A stretch of 43,155 nt of DNA, from assembly GCA_913058295.1 (NCBI GenBank), contig CAJXRD010000028.1, positions 1-43,155 on the forward strand, in the 5' to 3' direction. A program made the position numbers and the translations under genes. Every line of letters starts with the position of its first letter. The stretch's first letter is position 1. Below are positions 13,795-21,818 of the stretch, one piece after another. The stretch is from an uncultured Flavobacteriales bacterium. Lineage in GTDB: Bacteria > Bacteroidota > Bacteroidia > Flavobacteriales > Flavobacteriaceae. The notes beneath the pieces were generated by a model that was not told the origin of the DNA, did not search any database, and saw only the letters and a list, made by a program, of their open reading frames with translations.

Positions 13795-15171
13795 ATGAAT
13801 ATTACAAAAACCGTAGAATCTCTTTTTAAGAGATTTATGCCTTCTCCATTTGCAATAGCAATTATACTTACGATACTTACTATGGTATTGGCCTTGTTAT
13901 TTACAGAAGCGCCTAAAGACCAATCTCCTGTTTTTGCCATACTTTCTTATTGGGAAAAAGGGATTTGGAATAATTCTCTTTTAGTATTTGCCTACCAAAT
14001 GATGTTGATTTTAGTTTTAGGTCATATTTTGGTATTGAGCAAGCCCATGAATTTTTTAATTTCAAAACTCACCAATCTGGTGAGCAATACTTCTAATGCG
14101 GTATTGTTGGTTAGTGCTTGTACCATGATTGTTTCGTTTTTTAATTGGGGTTTGGGACTTATTTTTGGAGCCATTATGGCTCGTAAAGTAGCAGAAGCAT
14201 CTCAATTGCGAGGTTTTAGTATCAACTATCCATTAGTTGGCGCATCGGGTTATGTAGGTTTAATGATTTGGCATGGAGGGATTAGCGGATCAGCTCCTTT
14301 AAAAGTTGCCGAAAGTGGACATTTGGCAAGTTTAATGACAGGAGTTGGAGATAGTAATTTGATAAGTCAATTACCCGATTTTATCCCGTTTAGTGAAACG
14401 GTTTTTAGTGGCTTTAATATGATTTTATTTGGAGTTTTATTGGTGGTAATCCCATTATTCTTATATAAGATTGGAAAGAAAGCTCCTGCCACCGTAGTTA
14501 ATTTACCCATATATAAAGGGGTTAATTCTGAAGAAGCCAAAATGGAAGGTGCTGAAAAAATAGACCATTCAAAAATTCTCGGAATTGGTTTTGGAACATT
14601 GATTCTTATCGCCTTTATATATCAATATCAGGAAGCTTTATTAGCATTAGTGATAACTCCTAATATGCTTAACTTTTTTATGTTAGGATTGGCATTAATC
14701 TTACACGGAAACTTTAGAAATTTTTTAAATGCAGTAGAAGAAGCAATAAAAGGTGCTTCCGGAATATTAATTCAGTTTCCCCTCTATTTCGGGATTATGG
14801 GAATTATGAGAGATAGTGGAATGGTAATACAGATTTCTGACTTTTTTGTTTCTATAGCAACACCAATGACCCTACCCATTTTTACTTTTTTTAGTGGAGG
14901 TTTGGTTAATATATTTGTGCCAAGTGGAGGAGGACAATGGGCAATACAAGGTCCTATTGTTGTAGAATCTGCATTAAAACTAGGGGTGCCATTACCCAAA
15001 ACAATAATGGCATTGGCTTATGGCGATCAGATTACCAATATGCTGCAACCATTTTGGGCATTGCCTTTATTGGGTATTACAAAATTAAAAGCCAGAGAAA
15101 TTCTGCCCTATACCATCATGTTAATGGCAATTGGAACCGTAGTTTACCTTTTAGGCTTGATGTTTTTATAG
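13795..15171 (+). CDS. Short-chain fatty acid transporter, AtoE family
   Basis: This 458-residue inner-membrane protein has roughly 11 hydrophobic segments. AtoE-family permeases carry acetoacetate, butyrate and similar short-chain acids. The family signature FVPSGGGQWAIQGPI lies near residues 368-382, and MPSPFAIAIILTILT near the N-terminus is typical. The AtoA/AtoD CoA-transferase and AtoB genes that accompany atoE in enterobacteria are not here, so the substrate stays open. It follows a strong terminator and leads directly into aat (6-base gap), so the two may share a transcript. Confidence 0.9.
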   Translation: MNITKTVESLFKRFMPSPFAIAIILTILTMVLALLFTEAPKDQSPVFAILSYWEKGIWNNSLLVFAYQMMLILVLGHILVLSKPMNFLISKLTNLVSNTSNAVLLVSACTMIVSFFNWGLGLIFGAIMARKVAEASQLRGFSINYPLVGASGYVGLMIWHGGISGSAPLKVAESGHLASLMTGVGDSNLISQLPDFIPFSETVFSGFNMILFGVLLVVIPLFLYKIGKKAPATVVNLPIYKGVNSEEAKMEGAEKIDHSKILGIGFGTLILIAFIYQYQEALLALVITPNMLNFFMLGLALILHGNFRNFLNAVEEAIKGASGILIQFPLYFGIMGIMRDSGMVIQISDFFVSIATPMTLPIFTFFSGGLVNIFVPSGGGQWAIQGPIVVESALKLGVPLPKTIMALAYGDQITNMLQPFWALPLLGITKLKAREILPYTIMLMAIGTVVYLLGLMFL

Positions 15172-15177
15172 AATAAT

Positions 15178-15819
15178 ATGAATCTTTTAACAACAAAACT
15201 TTGGTTTCCGAAACCTGAAGAAACAGATTTTGACGGACTACTTGCTGTAGGTGGAGATTTGAGTGTAGAGCGTTTGTTACTTGCATATCATTCTGGTATT
15301 TTTCCTTGGTATGATGAAGGGCAACCAATTATGTGGTGGAGCCCAGATCCTAGGATGGTATTGTTTCTTTACAATTTTAAAGTCTCTAAAAGCCTTCAAA
15401 AAACGATAGATAGAAATAAATTTAGAGTAACCTTTAATTCTTGTTTTTCAGAAGTACTAAAAAATTGTTCTACTATAAAACGAAATGGACAAACAGGAAC
15501 TTGGATTACTGAAGAAATGCAAAAGGCTTATACAGAATTACATCTATTAGGACATGCATTATCGGTTGAGGTTTGGGAAGGGGAAGAATTAGTTGGCGGA
15601 TTATACGGTGTAGATTTGCCTGAGAAGAAATTGTTTTGTGGGGAAAGTATGTTTTCAAAAGTTAGCGATGCTTCAAAAGTTGGCTTTTGCTTTTTAATAG
15701 AAAAACTGAAAATAGATAACTACAAATTAATAGATTGTCAGATGTATACGCCCCATTTGGAAAGCCTTGGAGCCGATGAAATACCCAGAATTGCCTTTTT
15801 GAAATACTTAGATTCCTAA
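15178..15819 (+). CDS. aat: Leucyl/phenylalanyl-tRNA-protein transferase
   Basis: This cytosolic enzyme adds Leu or Phe from aminoacyl-tRNA to proteins with N-terminal Arg or Lys, marking them for ClpAP/ClpS degradation by the N-end rule. The 213-residue length fits the family. Motifs are GLLAVGGDLS, LLLAYHSGIFPWYDEGQPIM, WWSPDPRMVL and GLYGVDLPEKKLFCGESMFS. It follows the AtoE-like gene by 6 bases. Confidence 0.95.
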   Translation: MNLLTTKLWFPKPEETDFDGLLAVGGDLSVERLLLAYHSGIFPWYDEGQPIMWWSPDPRMVLFLYNFKVSKSLQKTIDRNKFRVTFNSCFSEVLKNCSTIKRNGQTGTWITEEMQKAYTELHLLGHALSVEVWEGEELVGGLYGVDLPEKKLFCGESMFSKVSDASKVGFCFLIEKLKIDNYKLIDCQMYTPHLESLGADEIPRIAFLKYLDS

Positions 15820-15883
15820 GGGAATTAACACTATAAGATAGGAAAATGATTATCTTCGTCATTATTTTTTAAATCTATCCATA

Positions 15884-17638
15884 ATGAAGTTTTTACCCCA
15901 AAAATTCGCCTTTTTATTCTTATTCTTATTAGTATTTAGTACTACCCTTGTATTTTCTCAAGAAGAGGAAGTGCTTCCTAAAGGACTTACAGAATCTGAA
16001 AAAGGAATTCTATCTCAATTTCAATTTAAGAATAATGTAATGTCAGACCCTCCTTCTGGACCTGTACGAGCAGCTGCAGAATGGGAAGAAGTAGAATATC
16101 TAGTGGTGCGTTGGACTTCAAGTTTTCAAAATATTCTAAGACAAATCGTTGAGGTTGGTGTAAGTGAGTGTAAGGTGATTATCACTACCCAAGACGAATC
16201 TTCAGTAGCTAATTATTTAACCAATGCTGGGGTAGATTTAACGAATGTTATTTTCTTGGACGAAAATAGCAATAGTATTTGGATACGAGATTATGGCGGA
16301 AACACCATCTATTCAGATGATGTAGGGGAAATAGCTTTAGCAGATTGGATCTACAACCGTCCTCGTCCTTTTGATAATGTGATGCCTACTGCTCATGCAA
16401 ACCTTTTGGGAATTCCAATTTATGAAACCAATACTGGTATTAATGATTTGGTAAATACTGGAGGTAATTTTATGTCGGATGGTTTAGGAAATGCATTTGC
16501 TTCTAATTTGATTTTAGATGAAAACTCTGCTGGGAATCCTTATGGTGTTTCTGTTAAAACAGAAGCTCAAATAGATGGAATCATGAACGAGTATATGGGA
16601 ATTGAGAACTATATAAAAATGGAAAATCTTCCTTACGACGCCATTCATCATATTGATATGCATATGAAACTTTTAGATGAAGAAACGCTTTTGGTGAGTA
16701 GATATCCAGAAGGAGTTGCAGATGGCCCACAAATTGAAGATAATATTGAATATGTATTGAGTAATTTTCAATCTCCTTTCGGAACTCCTTATGAGGTGGA
16801 ATGGATAGATGCTCCACCAAGTTCTGGAGGTAATTATCCTGATACAGGAGGTTCTTACCGTACTTTTAGTAATTCAGTTTTTATTAATAAATCTGTAATT
16901 GTGCCTATTTATAGAGCTGAAGTTGACGGTCCAGCATTAGAAAAATACCAAGAATTATTACCTGGATATAATATTGTAGGGGTGGATGTTGATAATCCAG
17001 ATGAAAACCTAATTTCTCTTTTTGGAGCAATACATTGTATTACCCATACTATTGGAGTTGAAGATCCATTATGGATTGTTCACCAACCTATTGATCAAGC
17101 TAATCCTAGTTCAACGGTTTCTGTGGATGCTATGATAAAGCATGATTCCGGGATTAGTACTGCAACAGTATTTTGGCGAGAGGAAGGAACTTCAGATTTT
17201 AGCCAAACGGCTATGTCTTTGGTTAGTGGCGACGATTGGTCTGCAGATCTTAATATGCCGAATACCACAATTAATATAGAATATTATATAGAAGCCGAAG
17301 CTAATTCTGGTAAAACCTTAGCCCGCCCAATTGTAGCTCCAGAAGGATTTTGGACCATACTTGTTGACATTCTTTCGAATGAAGAATGGGCAAATAATAA
17401 TATTTCTGCTCCTTTTCCTAATCCGAGTCAAAATAAAGTTTCATTTGATTTAAATAATATTGGAGGACCGATACAGGTTGTTATATACAATATATTAGGC
17501 CAAAAACTGTTTGAAACTAATATCGATAAAGGTAATGGAATTATAAGTTTAGATTTAAATCAAGATTGGAAAGGCTCTTTATTTGTCTCTTTTAATGGTG
17601 ATTTTGGAACTGTTACCAAGAAAGTTATTAAAATTTAA
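15884..17638 (+). CDS. Secreted peptidylarginine-deiminase-like enzyme with T9SS sorting domain
   Basis: The 584-residue product has a Sec signal peptide (cleavage near VFSQ, 26) and a guanidino-modifying (agmatine deiminase/PPAD-type) domain at about 60-400. An Ig-like domain follows at about 400-495, then a type-A T9SS C-terminal domain (from about 503, FPNPSQNKVSF, IYNILGQKL). Putative active-site residues are Asp136 (IRDYGG), Arg159 and Arg161 (YNRPRP), His256 and Asp258 (HHIDMH), Asn330 (TFSNS) and Cys385 (GAIHCITH). They match in order and spacing the catalytic and substrate residues I recall for Porphyromonas gingivalis PPAD. It would convert arginine, perhaps C-terminal arginine of peptides, to citrulline outside the cell. 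Confidence 0.88.
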   Translation: MKFLPQKFAFLFLFLLVFSTTLVFSQEEEVLPKGLTESEKGILSQFQFKNNVMSDPPSGPVRAAAEWEEVEYLVVRWTSSFQNILRQIVEVGVSECKVIITTQDESSVANYLTNAGVDLTNVIFLDENSNSIWIRDYGGNTIYSDDVGEIALADWIYNRPRPFDNVMPTAHANLLGIPIYETNTGINDLVNTGGNFMSDGLGNAFASNLILDENSAGNPYGVSVKTEAQIDGIMNEYMGIENYIKMENLPYDAIHHIDMHMKLLDEETLLVSRYPEGVADGPQIEDNIEYVLSNFQSPFGTPYEVEWIDAPPSSGGNYPDTGGSYRTFSNSVFINKSVIVPIYRAEVDGPALEKYQELLPGYNIVGVDVDNPDENLISLFGAIHCITHTIGVEDPLWIVHQPIDQANPSSTVSVDAMIKHDSGISTATVFWREEGTSDFSQTAMSLVSGDDWSADLNMPNTTINIEYYIEAEANSGKTLARPIVAPEGFWTILVDILSNEEWANNNISAPFPNPSQNKVSFDLNNIGGPIQVVIYNILGQKLFETNIDKGNGIISLDLNQDWKGSLFVSFNGDFGTVTKKVIKI

Positions 17639-17654
17639 TCAGCATATTTGCTGA
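17639..17654 (+). terminator. Hairpin after the deiminase gene, weak terminator
   Basis: TCAGCA-TATT-TGCTGA follows the stop codon directly. No proper T-run follows, so termination would be partial and the small gene at 17674 may be reached by read-through. Confidence 0.35.
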
Positions 17655-17673
17655 CTAATTTATATTCCTATTA

Positions 17674-18018
17674 ATGCAAACGAATAAAATATATTTAATT
17701 TTATTAGGGATCTGTTTATCTTGTACTACTTACTCTCAGACGCAGGGAGAATCAGGTGTAAGTAAGGATATTGATATAGTAAAGGTATATACCCAAGTAG
17801 TCAACGAAGGCTATGGTACCGTTTTAATATATAAAGAATTAGCAAACGCTTATTATTTTAGAAGTAATTATACAGAATCTAAAAAATGGTTTGAAAAATT
17901 ATTTTCAGAAGTAGAACCTCAAGAAAAAATACTTCTATATCGATATCAGCAATCTTTAAAAGCATTAAAGCTATATACAGAAGATAATGTTTATCTAACG
18001 GATTTCGTTATTGATTAA
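17674..18018 (+). CDS. Small exported TPR-like protein
   Basis: The 114-residue protein has an N-terminal signal (LGICLSCTTYSQ; Cys17 could be a lipid site, or cleavage may follow YSQ). One to two tetratricopeptide-like units follow (YKELANAYYFRSNYTESKKWFEKLFS...LLYRYQQSLKAL). The same pattern begins the much larger OmpA/WD40-type envelope proteins of flavobacteria, so this may be a stand-alone or shortened relative. No further domain follows before the stop. It overlaps the convergent tag gene by 4 bases. Function unknown. Confidence 0.75.
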   Translation: MQTNKIYLILLGICLSCTTYSQTQGESGVSKDIDIVKVYTQVVNEGYGTVLIYKELANAYYFRSNYTESKKWFEKLFSEVEPQEKILLYRYQQSLKALKLYTEDNVYLTDFVID

Positions 18019-18584
18019 TCCTTTACTTCCTTATACCTAAAGCAACTTTCTAAATGGTCATTTACCATGCCTGTAGCTTGCATATGCGCATAAACAACAG
18101 TAGACCCTACAAATTTAAATCCACGCTTTTTTAAGTCTTTGCTTATCGTATCACTTAAAGGAGTATTGGCTGGCATTTCGGACATGGTTTTAAATGTATT
18201 TTGTATAGGTTTACCATCTACAAAGTCCCAAATATATTTTTTAAAACTTCCAAATTCCTTTTGAATTTCAATAAAGGCTAGGGCATTTGTAACTGCCGAT
18301 CTTACTTTTAATTTATTACGGATAATTCCTGCATCTTGAAGAAGTTCAGCTATTTTTTCTTCGGAATAATTTGCGATTTTTTTATAATCAAAACCATCAA
18401 AGGCTTTTCTAAAGTTTTCACGTTTTCTTAAAATAGTAATCCAACTTAAACCCGCCTGAAAAGTTTCTAAAAGTAAAAACTCAAAAAGTTTTGTTTCATC
18501 GTAAACGGGAACACCCCATTCTTCATCATGATAACTAAGGTATAAAGGGTCTTTTCCAGGCCAAGCACATCGTTGTTTTTCCAT
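18015..18584 (-). CDS. tag: DNA-3-methyladenine glycosylase I
   Basis: The enzyme removes 3-methyladenine from alkylated DNA as the first step of base excision repair. The 189-residue length matches the family. The zinc ligands are visible as Cys6 (RCAWPG), His19 (YHDEEWG), His177 and Cys181 (NDHLESC), each shifted by two from the E. coli numbering I recall. EEWGVPVYD, FQAGLSWITILRKRENFR and KKRGFKFVGSTVVYAHMQA are conserved substrate-pocket blocks. It is convergent with the small TPR-like gene and divergent from the thioredoxin-like gene. Confidence 0.96.
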   Translation of the reverse strand: MEKQRCAWPGKDPLYLSYHDEEWGVPVYDETKLFEFLLLETFQAGLSWITILRKRENFRKAFDGFDYKKIANYSEEKIAELLQDAGIIRNKLKVRSAVTNALAFIEIQKEFGSFKKYIWDFVDGKPIQNTFKTMSEMPANTPLSDTISKDLKKRGFKFVGSTVVYAHMQATGMVNDHLESCFRYKEVKD

Positions 18585-18644
18585 CGTAAAATATTAGAAA
18601 ATCTAAAGTAGTAAGTTTTTTTTAATTAGTACGTCTTAGTACCT

Positions 18645-19268
18645 ATGGAAAAAAACATCAATACCAATACAGAAATAAACGCCTTAGTAAATAATAGTAT
18701 CCACAAGGCAATTAGTTATGACGAGTTTAGAACTCAAGTAGCAGAGCATGTAGAAAACGGAACAAGTTCTGGGCCATATCAATCGGAAGCTCTTTCTCAA
18801 TATACTTTATTAAATAATTCGAGAATGAAGCGTTTAGATAAGACTACGAAGATTTCAGAAGAAATTTCAGAAAAATTTCAAAACTATAAAAACAATGTCA
18901 CTTGGTTAGTACTTACTGAAAGTTGGTGTGGAGATGCTGCTCATGCTATGCCAGTTATGAATAAATTAACTGGACTATCCAACAATATAGATTTTAAGGT
19001 TTTGCATCGGGATGAAAACGAAGAATTGATGAATGAATTTTTAACCAATGGGACTAAATCGATTCCAAAATTGATTGCTTTTGATAATGAAACGAAAGAA
19101 GTTATTAGCGATTGGGGACCTTCCCCTTCAAAAGTGATGGCTATGACAAAAGATTTTAAAGAAAATAATAAAGTTCTAACGCCAGAATTTAAAAAGGATA
19201 TTCAGGTTTGGTATAATAAGGATAAGGGAAATAGTATTGCAATCGATTTAATGCAGATGATAGCTTAA
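18645..19268 (+). CDS. Thioredoxin-fold protein with single active-site cysteine
   Basis: This 207-residue cytosolic protein has no signal peptide. A helical N-terminal part of about 80 residues precedes a thioredoxin fold. The active-site region is LVLTESWCGDAAHAMP with Cys95 in a WCGD motif, so the second cysteine of the usual CxxC is replaced by Ala or His. A cis-proline loop, TKSIPKLIAFD, is kept. The family is common in Bacteroidota under the name thioredoxin family protein. A single cysteine argues against ordinary dithiol reductase action and for thiol transfer or peroxidase-like chemistry, which is inference. It is followed by the repeat array. Confidence 0.85.
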   Translation: MEKNINTNTEINALVNNSIHKAISYDEFRTQVAEHVENGTSSGPYQSEALSQYTLLNNSRMKRLDKTTKISEEISEKFQNYKNNVTWLVLTESWCGDAAHAMPVMNKLTGLSNNIDFKVLHRDENEELMNEFLTNGTKSIPKLIAFDNETKEVISDWGPSPSKVMAMTKDFKENNKVLTPEFKKDIQVWYNKDKGNSIAIDLMQMIA

Positions 19269-19285
19269 TTAATTAATTATTAATA

Positions 19286-19311
19286 AGACTCTTCGACAAG
19301 CTCAGAGTCCG
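19286..19311. repeat. Palindromic element (copy 8, array unit F1)
   Basis: Arms GACTCT / AGAGTC (6 bases, perfect) enclose the core TCGACAAGCTC. It is the first of six alternating units between two convergent genes. Confidence 0.85.
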
Positions 19312-19329
19312 TTTGAATTTAGTTGTTTT

Positions 19330-19354
19330 CCGGTGGCTGAGCCTGTCGAAGCCA
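19330..19354. repeat. Palindromic element (copy 9, array unit R1)
   Basis: Opposite orientation to F1. Arms TGGCT / AGCCA enclose the core GAGCCTGTCGA, the reverse complement of TCGACAGGCTC, with CCGG to the left. Confidence 0.85.
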
Positions 19355-19403
19355 TTTTAAAATGGAAATAAGTTAGGGTAGCTTGAATTTTATTCTATGC
19401 TAT

Positions 19404-19428
19404 GTCTCTTCGACAGGCTCAGAGTCCG
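19404..19428. repeat. Palindromic element (copy 10, array unit F2)
   Basis: Arms CTCT / AGAG enclose the core TCGACAGGCTC, followed by TCCG as in F1. Confidence 0.85.
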
Positions 19429-19456
19429 TCTTAACTATTCTTTAAATTTGTTAATT

Positions 19457-19478
19457 GGTGGCTGAGCTTGTCGAAGCC
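19457..19478. repeat. Palindromic element (copy 11, array unit R2)
   Basis: Arms TGGCT / AGCCA enclose the core GAGCTTGTCGA. Orientation as R1. Confidence 0.85.
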
Positions 19479-19499
19479 ATATTTATTTAATGCCTAAAA

Positions 19500-19524
19500 C
19501 TTTTCGGCAGGCTCAGAGCCCGAG
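19500..19524. repeat. Palindromic element, diverged (copy 12, array unit F3)
   Basis: Arms CTTT / AGAG (one G-T wobble) enclose TCGGCAGGCTC, the most diverged core of the array. Confidence 0.75.
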
Positions 19525-19552
19525 ACTATTAGCAGATTATAATTCTAATTCT

Positions 19553-19579
19553 CCGGTGGCTGAGCTTGTCGAAGCCACC
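19553..19579. repeat. Palindromic element (copy 13, array unit R3)
   Basis: Perfect 7-base arms GGTGGCT / AGCCACC enclose the core GAGCTTGTCGA. It ends 3 bases before the stop codon of the TonB-like gene. Confidence 0.85.
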
Positions 19580-19582
19580 TCA

Positions 19583-20290
19583 TTATCGCTGTCCAGGAAA
19601 AATATAGGTGATACTTCCCATTTGTAATGACTTGTTTGAAGCAGCATTAAATCGAGTTTCTTTTGCGTATTTAATAGCACTATCTATTAAGCATTCGTTA
19701 GCGGTCGTAGATGAATTTTTATTGAATGTTGCTAAAACAACCTTGCCTAAATTGTTTACTTCAATGCGCAAGACTACTTTTCCAAAACTATCGCAGGTAT
19801 ATACTGGATTAGGAAAATGTATTGCATTACGGTTTACTAATCGATAACTGTTGGTGCTGTTTGAATTATTAGATCCTACATCATTTATTGAATTAGTAAG
19901 GGAAGTTTCTTTAGTTTCTTTCTTGTCGGGACTAGGTTTTTTAGAAACTTTGGATGCAGTCTGATTGGTATTTGTTCCTTCAATAGCATCATTCATTTCC
20001 TCTAACTTATCTTGAGTGCTTTCTGAAAGTTCACTGCGCTCATTTTCTTGTTCTGAAATAAATTTTTCAGCTTCATTAAAAGCTTTATGAGTTTCTACTT
20101 TTACTTTTTCAGAAGTAAGGCTTGCTAGTTCTTCTACTGGGAATAGATCTTCAGCAGCAATTTCTAGAATATACTCTTCTTCTTGAACTTCTTCCACTTT
20201 TGAAAGCTTTATACTATACATAAGCAGCACTAGATTGCCAACCAATAAGCTTGCAATTAAAAATGCTTTATAAGAATAGTTGAAATTCAT
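19583..20290 (-). CDS. TonB-like periplasmic protein
   Basis: This 235-residue protein has one N-terminal membrane segment (about 9-27), a long acidic and charged periplasmic linker (about 35-150), and a C-terminal domain from NPVYTCDSFGKVVLRIEV to SITYIFPGQ that looks like the TonB C-terminal fold. TonB proteins pass inner-membrane energy to outer-membrane receptors. The linker lacks the usual Pro-Lys/Pro-Glu repeats and no ExbB/ExbD genes are near. It may be an accessory TonB or a structural relative. It lies 37 bases behind truB in the same direction, so it probably ends the ftsX-truB transcript. Confidence 0.72.
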   Translation of the reverse strand: MNFNYSYKAFLIASLLVGNLVLLMYSIKLSKVEEVQEEEYILEIAAEDLFPVEELASLTSEKVKVETHKAFNEAEKFISEQENERSELSESTQDKLEEMNDAIEGTNTNQTASKVSKKPSPDKKETKETSLTNSINDVGSNNSNSTNSYRLVNRNAIHFPNPVYTCDSFGKVVLRIEVNNLGKVVLATFNKNSSTTANECLIDSAIKYAKETRFNAASNKSLQMGSITYIFPGQR

Positions 20291-20327
20291 ATTCTAAAAA
20301 TAATGAATTTATTTAATAATGAATAGT

Positions 20328-21020
20328 TTATAACTTAAATGCTTCCTCAAAACCTTCAATTGAAACCGCATTTTCTAACGAGAAATCACCAATTTTAGTT
20401 CTTCTAAGTGCAGAAAGATGTGCACCATTGTTTAGTGCTATTCCAAAATCGTGAGCTAAAGAACGGATATAAGTTCCCTTGCTACATACTACTCTAAAAT
20501 CAATATTTGGTAGTTCAATATTAGTGATTTCAAATTCTGAAATTTGAATTGTTCTTTTTGGTATCTCCACATGTTCACCAGCACGAGCATATTCATACAA
20601 ACGTTTTCCATCTTTTTTTAATGCTGAAAAAACCGGAGGTTGCTGTTGTATTTCTCCAATGAATTGCAGTGTAGCATTCTGTATTTCTTCCAAAGTAATA
20701 TTCGAAACATCAAAAGTTTTATCTATTTCAGATTCTAAGTCGTAGCTTGGTGTAGTTGCACCTAATGTAATGGTTCCTGTATATTCCTTTATTTGTGCTT
20801 GGTAGGTTTCAATCTTTTTGGTAAATTTTCCAGTGCAAAGAATGAGTAAGCCAGTCGCCAATGGATCTAAAGTACCCGCATGACCAACCTTAATTTTTTT
20901 AATCTCGAATTGTTGCTTGATTAGCCAACGAATTTTATTTACTACCTGAAAAGAAGTCCAATTTAAGGGCTTGTCAATAAGCAGTACTTTTCCTTCTTTA
21001 TAATCTTCGAGCGTATTCAT
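20328..21020 (-). CDS. truB: tRNA pseudouridine(55) synthase
   Basis: TruB makes pseudouridine 55 in the T-loop of tRNAs. The 230-residue length is that of the compact form without a full C-terminal PUA domain, as usual in Bacteroidota. The catalytic block GHAGTLDPLATGLL (46-59) holds Asp52. DKPLNWTSFQVVNKIR and CSKGTYIRSLAHDFG are further signatures. It starts 2 bases after uppP, in one operon with it. Confidence 0.97.
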   Translation of the reverse strand: MNTLEDYKEGKVLLIDKPLNWTSFQVVNKIRWLIKQQFEIKKIKVGHAGTLDPLATGLLILCTGKFTKKIETYQAQIKEYTGTITLGATTPSYDLESEIDKTFDVSNITLEEIQNATLQFIGEIQQQPPVFSALKKDGKRLYEYARAGEHVEIPKRTIQISEFEITNIELPNIDFRVVCSKGTYIRSLAHDFGIALNNGAHLSALRRTKIGDFSLENAVSIEGFEEAFKL

Positions 21021-21022
21021 AA

Positions 21023-21817
21023 TTAATTATAAAAACTAAATCCAATTGCAATTAAACCAACAATTAGACAGTAAATAGCAAAGTAAGAAAGTTTGCTTTG
21101 TCGTACCAATTTAATCATCCAAGTACAAGCAATTAGTCCGCAAACAAAAGCTGAAATAAAACCTAAGCTAAGAGAGGTGTAATCTATGGTATTGGAAAAT
21201 AGTTCACCACTTAACACATCTTTTGCAATTTTTCCGAAGATTAATGGAACCACCATTAAAAACGAAAAACGTGCCGCTTTACTTTTATCATTTCCTAAAA
21301 GGACAGAAGTGGAAATGGTGGCGCCACTTCTAGAAATTCCAGGTAACATGGCAATTGCCTGTGAAATACCAATAATAAATGCATTACTATTAGATACTTT
21401 TTTACCTGTGTTTTTAGATCGGTCTGCCAACCAAAGTAACAAAGCGGTTACTAGTAGCATAGCGCCTACAAAAGCAATGTTTCCACCAAAAAAGGATTCT
21501 AATTGTTCTTCAAAAAACAAACCTATGATAACTGCTGGAATCATAGAGATAATAATTTTCACAGAAAATTGACTTTCTTCATTCCATTTAAACTGTAACA
21601 GGCCACTAATAATTTCCCAGATGTCTTTTCTAAAAACAACAATAGTACTCAGTGCAGTTGCAAAATGTAAGACTACGGTAAAAAGCATACTATCTTCAGG
21701 AATAGAATCATCTCCTAAAATAGCTTTTCCTAACTCTAAATGTCCACTGGAAGAAACCGGTAAAAACTCTGTAAACCCTTGGATAATACCAAGGATTATA
21801 GCATCTAAACTATCCAT
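21023..21817 (-). CDS. uppP: Undecaprenyl-diphosphatase
   Basis: This integral inner-membrane enzyme dephosphorylates undecaprenyl diphosphate so that the lipid carrier of peptidoglycan and polysaccharides can be reused. Loss or overproduction affects bacitracin tolerance. It has 264 residues and about eight membrane segments. The two catalytic blocks are IQGFTEFLPVSSSGHLEL (12-29) and LPGISRSGATISTSVLLG in the second half. It sits between DUF3098 and truB with 1-5 base gaps. Confidence 0.97.
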   Translation of the reverse strand: MDSLDAIILGIIQGFTEFLPVSSSGHLELGKAILGDDSIPEDSMLFTVVLHFATALSTIVVFRKDIWEIISGLLQFKWNEESQFSVKIIISMIPAVIIGLFFEEQLESFFGGNIAFVGAMLLVTALLLWLADRSKNTGKKVSNSNAFIIGISQAIAMLPGISRSGATISTSVLLGNDKSKAARFSFLMVVPLIFGKIAKDVLSGELFSNTIDYTSLSLGFISAFVCGLIACTWMIKLVRQSKLSYFAIYCLIVGLIAIGFSFYN

Positions 21818-21818
21818 T

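Noticed and set aside
19286-19579. CRISPR array
   Set aside because: Units alternate in orientation, spacers are unequal (about 20-50 bases) and AT-rich, and there are no cas genes nearby.
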